From: Treponema sp.
Lineage (GTDB): Bacteria > Spirochaetota > Spirochaetia > Treponematales > Breznakiellaceae
Assembly (NCBI GenBank): GCA_009776715.1
Contig: WRNF01000070.1
Location: forward strand, 1-7,850
DNA: 7,850 bases
Direction: 5' to 3'
Both the position numbers and the translations under genes were made by a program. Shown piece after piece: positions 7,153 through 7,850 of the stretch. A model generated the notes under the pieces. It searched no databases and had not been told where the DNA came from. It saw only the letters and a program-made list of their open reading frames with translations. Numbering within the stretch: the stretch's first letter is position 1; each line of letters starts with the position of its first letter.

Positions 7153-7632
7153 TCACCTAACTCCAATGCGCCTAATTTCCCGTTCAATTACCGGCTCCTT
7201 TTCAATCTGTTTAAGCAAGTTTTCAATCCCTTCTTTGTTTTTCAATTCTCCGTTATTGATGCCCGGGCAATCTTTACCTGCATTTTTCCATGCTTCTTCT
7301 GAACAAAGAATATAGTCCCAAAACGGGAAGGCCCTGCATTGCAGGGGCCGGGCATCATACACCGTGCAGCCTCCCATTCCCTTGCCGGCATTCCAAAAAA
7401 TGCAATCAAAATTTGACTGTTCTTTCAAAGATAACCGTTCCCTGTATTGTTCAAATGGAACCCAGCGGCACCATGTTCCTATAAACGAATTATAATCCAT
7501 TTTTAAAAAATTTGCCAACTGAAACAGATCATTCTCTGACAGGTACACATACCCGCTTTCATGCCTACAGCAGTTTGAGCAGCGGGTACAGGAAAAATGC
7601 AACCCGGAGGAGTAAAACAGATGATTATTCAT
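7153..7632 (-). CDS. YkgJ-family cysteine cluster (CxxCxxCC) protein
   Basis: This 159-residue protein has ten cysteines. The N-terminal cluster FSCTRCSNCC supplies Cys15, Cys18, Cys21 and Cys22, and the second conserved block, CTVYDARPLQCRAFPFWD (Cys89 and Cys99, residues 89-106), matches the 'C-VY--RP--CR-FP' signature of the family. Others are Cys55, Cys77, Cys110 and Cys122. Such proteins are thought to bind zinc or an iron-sulfur cluster, but I know of no agreed reaction. It is the first gene of the operon. The ATG at 7632 has no Shine-Dalgarno site, and the promoter -10 box ends 12 bases upstream. No ATG, GTG or TTG lies in frame upstream within the promoter region, and the next in-frame candidate (TTG, codon 11) also lacks a ribosome site and would leave only four residues before Cys15. 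I therefore keep 7632, probably used from a nearly leaderless mRNA. Confidence 0.88.
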   Translation of the reverse strand: MNNHLFYSSGLHFSCTRCSNCCRHESGYVYLSENDLFQLANFLKMDYNSFIGTWCRWVPFEQYRERLSLKEQSNFDCIFWNAGKGMGGCTVYDARPLQCRAFPFWDYILCSEEAWKNAGKDCPGINNGELKNKEGIENLLKQIEKEPVIEREIRRIGVR

Positions 7633-7644
7633 GCGCTTATAATT

Positions 7645-7673
7645 AATATACCGGATTTTTAAGGATTTGTCAA
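7645..7673 (-). promoter_or_regulatory. Sigma70-type promoter of the operon (leftward)
   Basis: On the minus strand the -35 box is TTGACA (7673-7668, 6 of 6), the spacer is 17 bases (7667-7651) and the -10 box is TATATT (7650-7645, 5 of 6). Transcription should start near 7638, leaving about 4 to 8 bases before the ATG at 7632. It very likely drives all five genes down to rpoD. The boxes are plain to see; the start point is estimated from usual -10 distances. Confidence 0.88.
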
Positions 7674-7690
7674 GTTTGATGCTGTTTGCC

Positions 7691-7720
7691 TCTGTGTAAA
7701 TCTGTGGAAATCCGTGGCCT
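7691..7720. repeat. Three tandem 10-bp units in the divergent intergenic region
   Basis: Three 10-base units follow one another: TCTGTGTAAA, TCTGTGGAAA and TCCGTGGCCT. The core TCYGTGK recurs with exact 10-base spacing, close to one turn of DNA. Similar 'CTGTGTAAATCTGTGG' wording is, as I recall, common in dispersed intergenic repeats of several phyla, so this may be one copy of such an element. It could also present binding sites on one DNA face between the two promoters. The repeat is visible; both interpretations are inference. Confidence 0.6.
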
Positions 7721-7754
7721 TTTAACTATAGCTTCAAAAGTTTTCTTGTAGATG

Positions 7755-7793
7755 GTTCTCTGCGGGAGCGGCGGCACGGAGCAGCGCAGGGGC
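7755..7793. other. GC-rich block abutting the rightward promoter
   Basis: Thirty of these 39 bases are G or C, in sharp contrast to the AT-rich sequence on both sides. The ends can pair (CTGCG at 7760-7764 with CGCAG at 7785-7789, extendable with G-T pairs). It ends exactly where the -35 box of the rightward promoter begins. It may be the other half of an inserted repeat together with the 10-base units at 7691-7720. I see no coding potential in it. Confidence 0.45.
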
Positions 7794-7822
7794 TTGACAA
7801 ACACCGGAAAAAGCGCTATAAT
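7794..7822 (+). promoter_or_regulatory. Perfect-consensus sigma70 promoter facing right, out of the window
   Basis: TTGACA at 7794-7799, a 17-base spacer and TATAAT at 7817-7822 match the bacterial consensus at all twelve positions. Transcription should begin near 7829 and run off the right edge; the driven gene is not in view. Such a promoter is expected for a highly expressed or tightly repressed gene, or for a stable RNA. A further TATAAT at 7845-7850 has no matching -35 box that I can see. Confidence 0.9.
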
Positions 7823-7830
7823 AATTATAG
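7816..7830. promoter_or_regulatory. 15-bp palindrome over the rightward -10 box (possible operator)
   Basis: Bases 7816-7822 (CTATAAT) and 7824-7830 (ATTATAG) are exact reverse complements around a single A. The dyad covers the whole -10 box and the predicted start site, where a bound repressor would block the polymerase. The sequence is almost pure A and T, so chance symmetry is quite possible. Confidence 0.4.
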
Positions 7831-7850
7831 AATTATATTAGGGATATAAT

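Noticed and set aside
1..7850. CRISPR array, insertion sequence, tRNA or phage genes
   Set aside because: I found no regularly spaced direct repeats with spacers, no transposase or terminal inverted repeats, no cloverleaf, and no phage-like proteins.

Overview
The window looks like part of a spirochaete chromosome, most probably Treponema or a close relative. The grounds are the gene order (a YkgJ-type protein, a metallo-beta-lactamase-fold hydrolase, mltG, dnaG, rpoD and a coiled-coil zinc-ribbon protein), the moderately low GC content, and an RpoD with a very long lysine-rich N-terminus. I remember a similar mltG-dnaG-rpoD order from Treponema, but the assignment is inference and was not checked against a database.

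All six genes lie on the minus strand, so transcription runs from right to left. Bases 7632 to 1106 hold five genes with almost no space between them. The order of transcription is a cysteine-cluster (YkgJ/CxxCxxCC) protein, an MBL-fold hydrolase, mltG, dnaG and rpoD. The junctions are 0, 7, 1 and 3 bases, so this is almost certainly one operon with translational coupling. It is a variant of the 'macromolecular synthesis' operon: dnaG and rpoD are kept together, but rpsU is absent and a cell-wall glycan-cleaving enzyme sits directly upstream. After a 128-base gap with small inverted repeats comes a gene for a coiled-coil C4 zinc-ribbon protein with a very acidic tail (977 to 138). The last 137 bases at the left end hold strong nested stem-loops that probably end transcription.

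The 218 bases at the right end (7633-7850) form a compact divergent control region. A near-consensus sigma70 promoter faces left. Its -10 box ends only 12 bases before the ATG of the first gene, which predicts an almost leaderless mRNA. A perfect TTGACA-N17-TATAAT promoter faces right, out of the window, and its -10 box lies inside a 15-base palindrome. Between them are three tandem 10-base units and a GC-rich block that stands out from its surroundings; together these look like an interspersed intergenic repeat. The RpoD encoded here keeps the -10 and -35 recognition helices, in agreement with these consensus promoters.

Functionally the cluster joins initiation of DNA replication (primase), housekeeping transcription (sigma70) and control of peptidoglycan strand length (MltG) with two enzymes of unknown substrate. 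I see no mobile element, CRISPR array, tRNA or rRNA, and no convincing novel multi-gene system. The oddest items are the RpoD tail with its in-frame minisatellite, the near-leaderless operon start, the matched divergent promoters and the left-end alternative hairpins.
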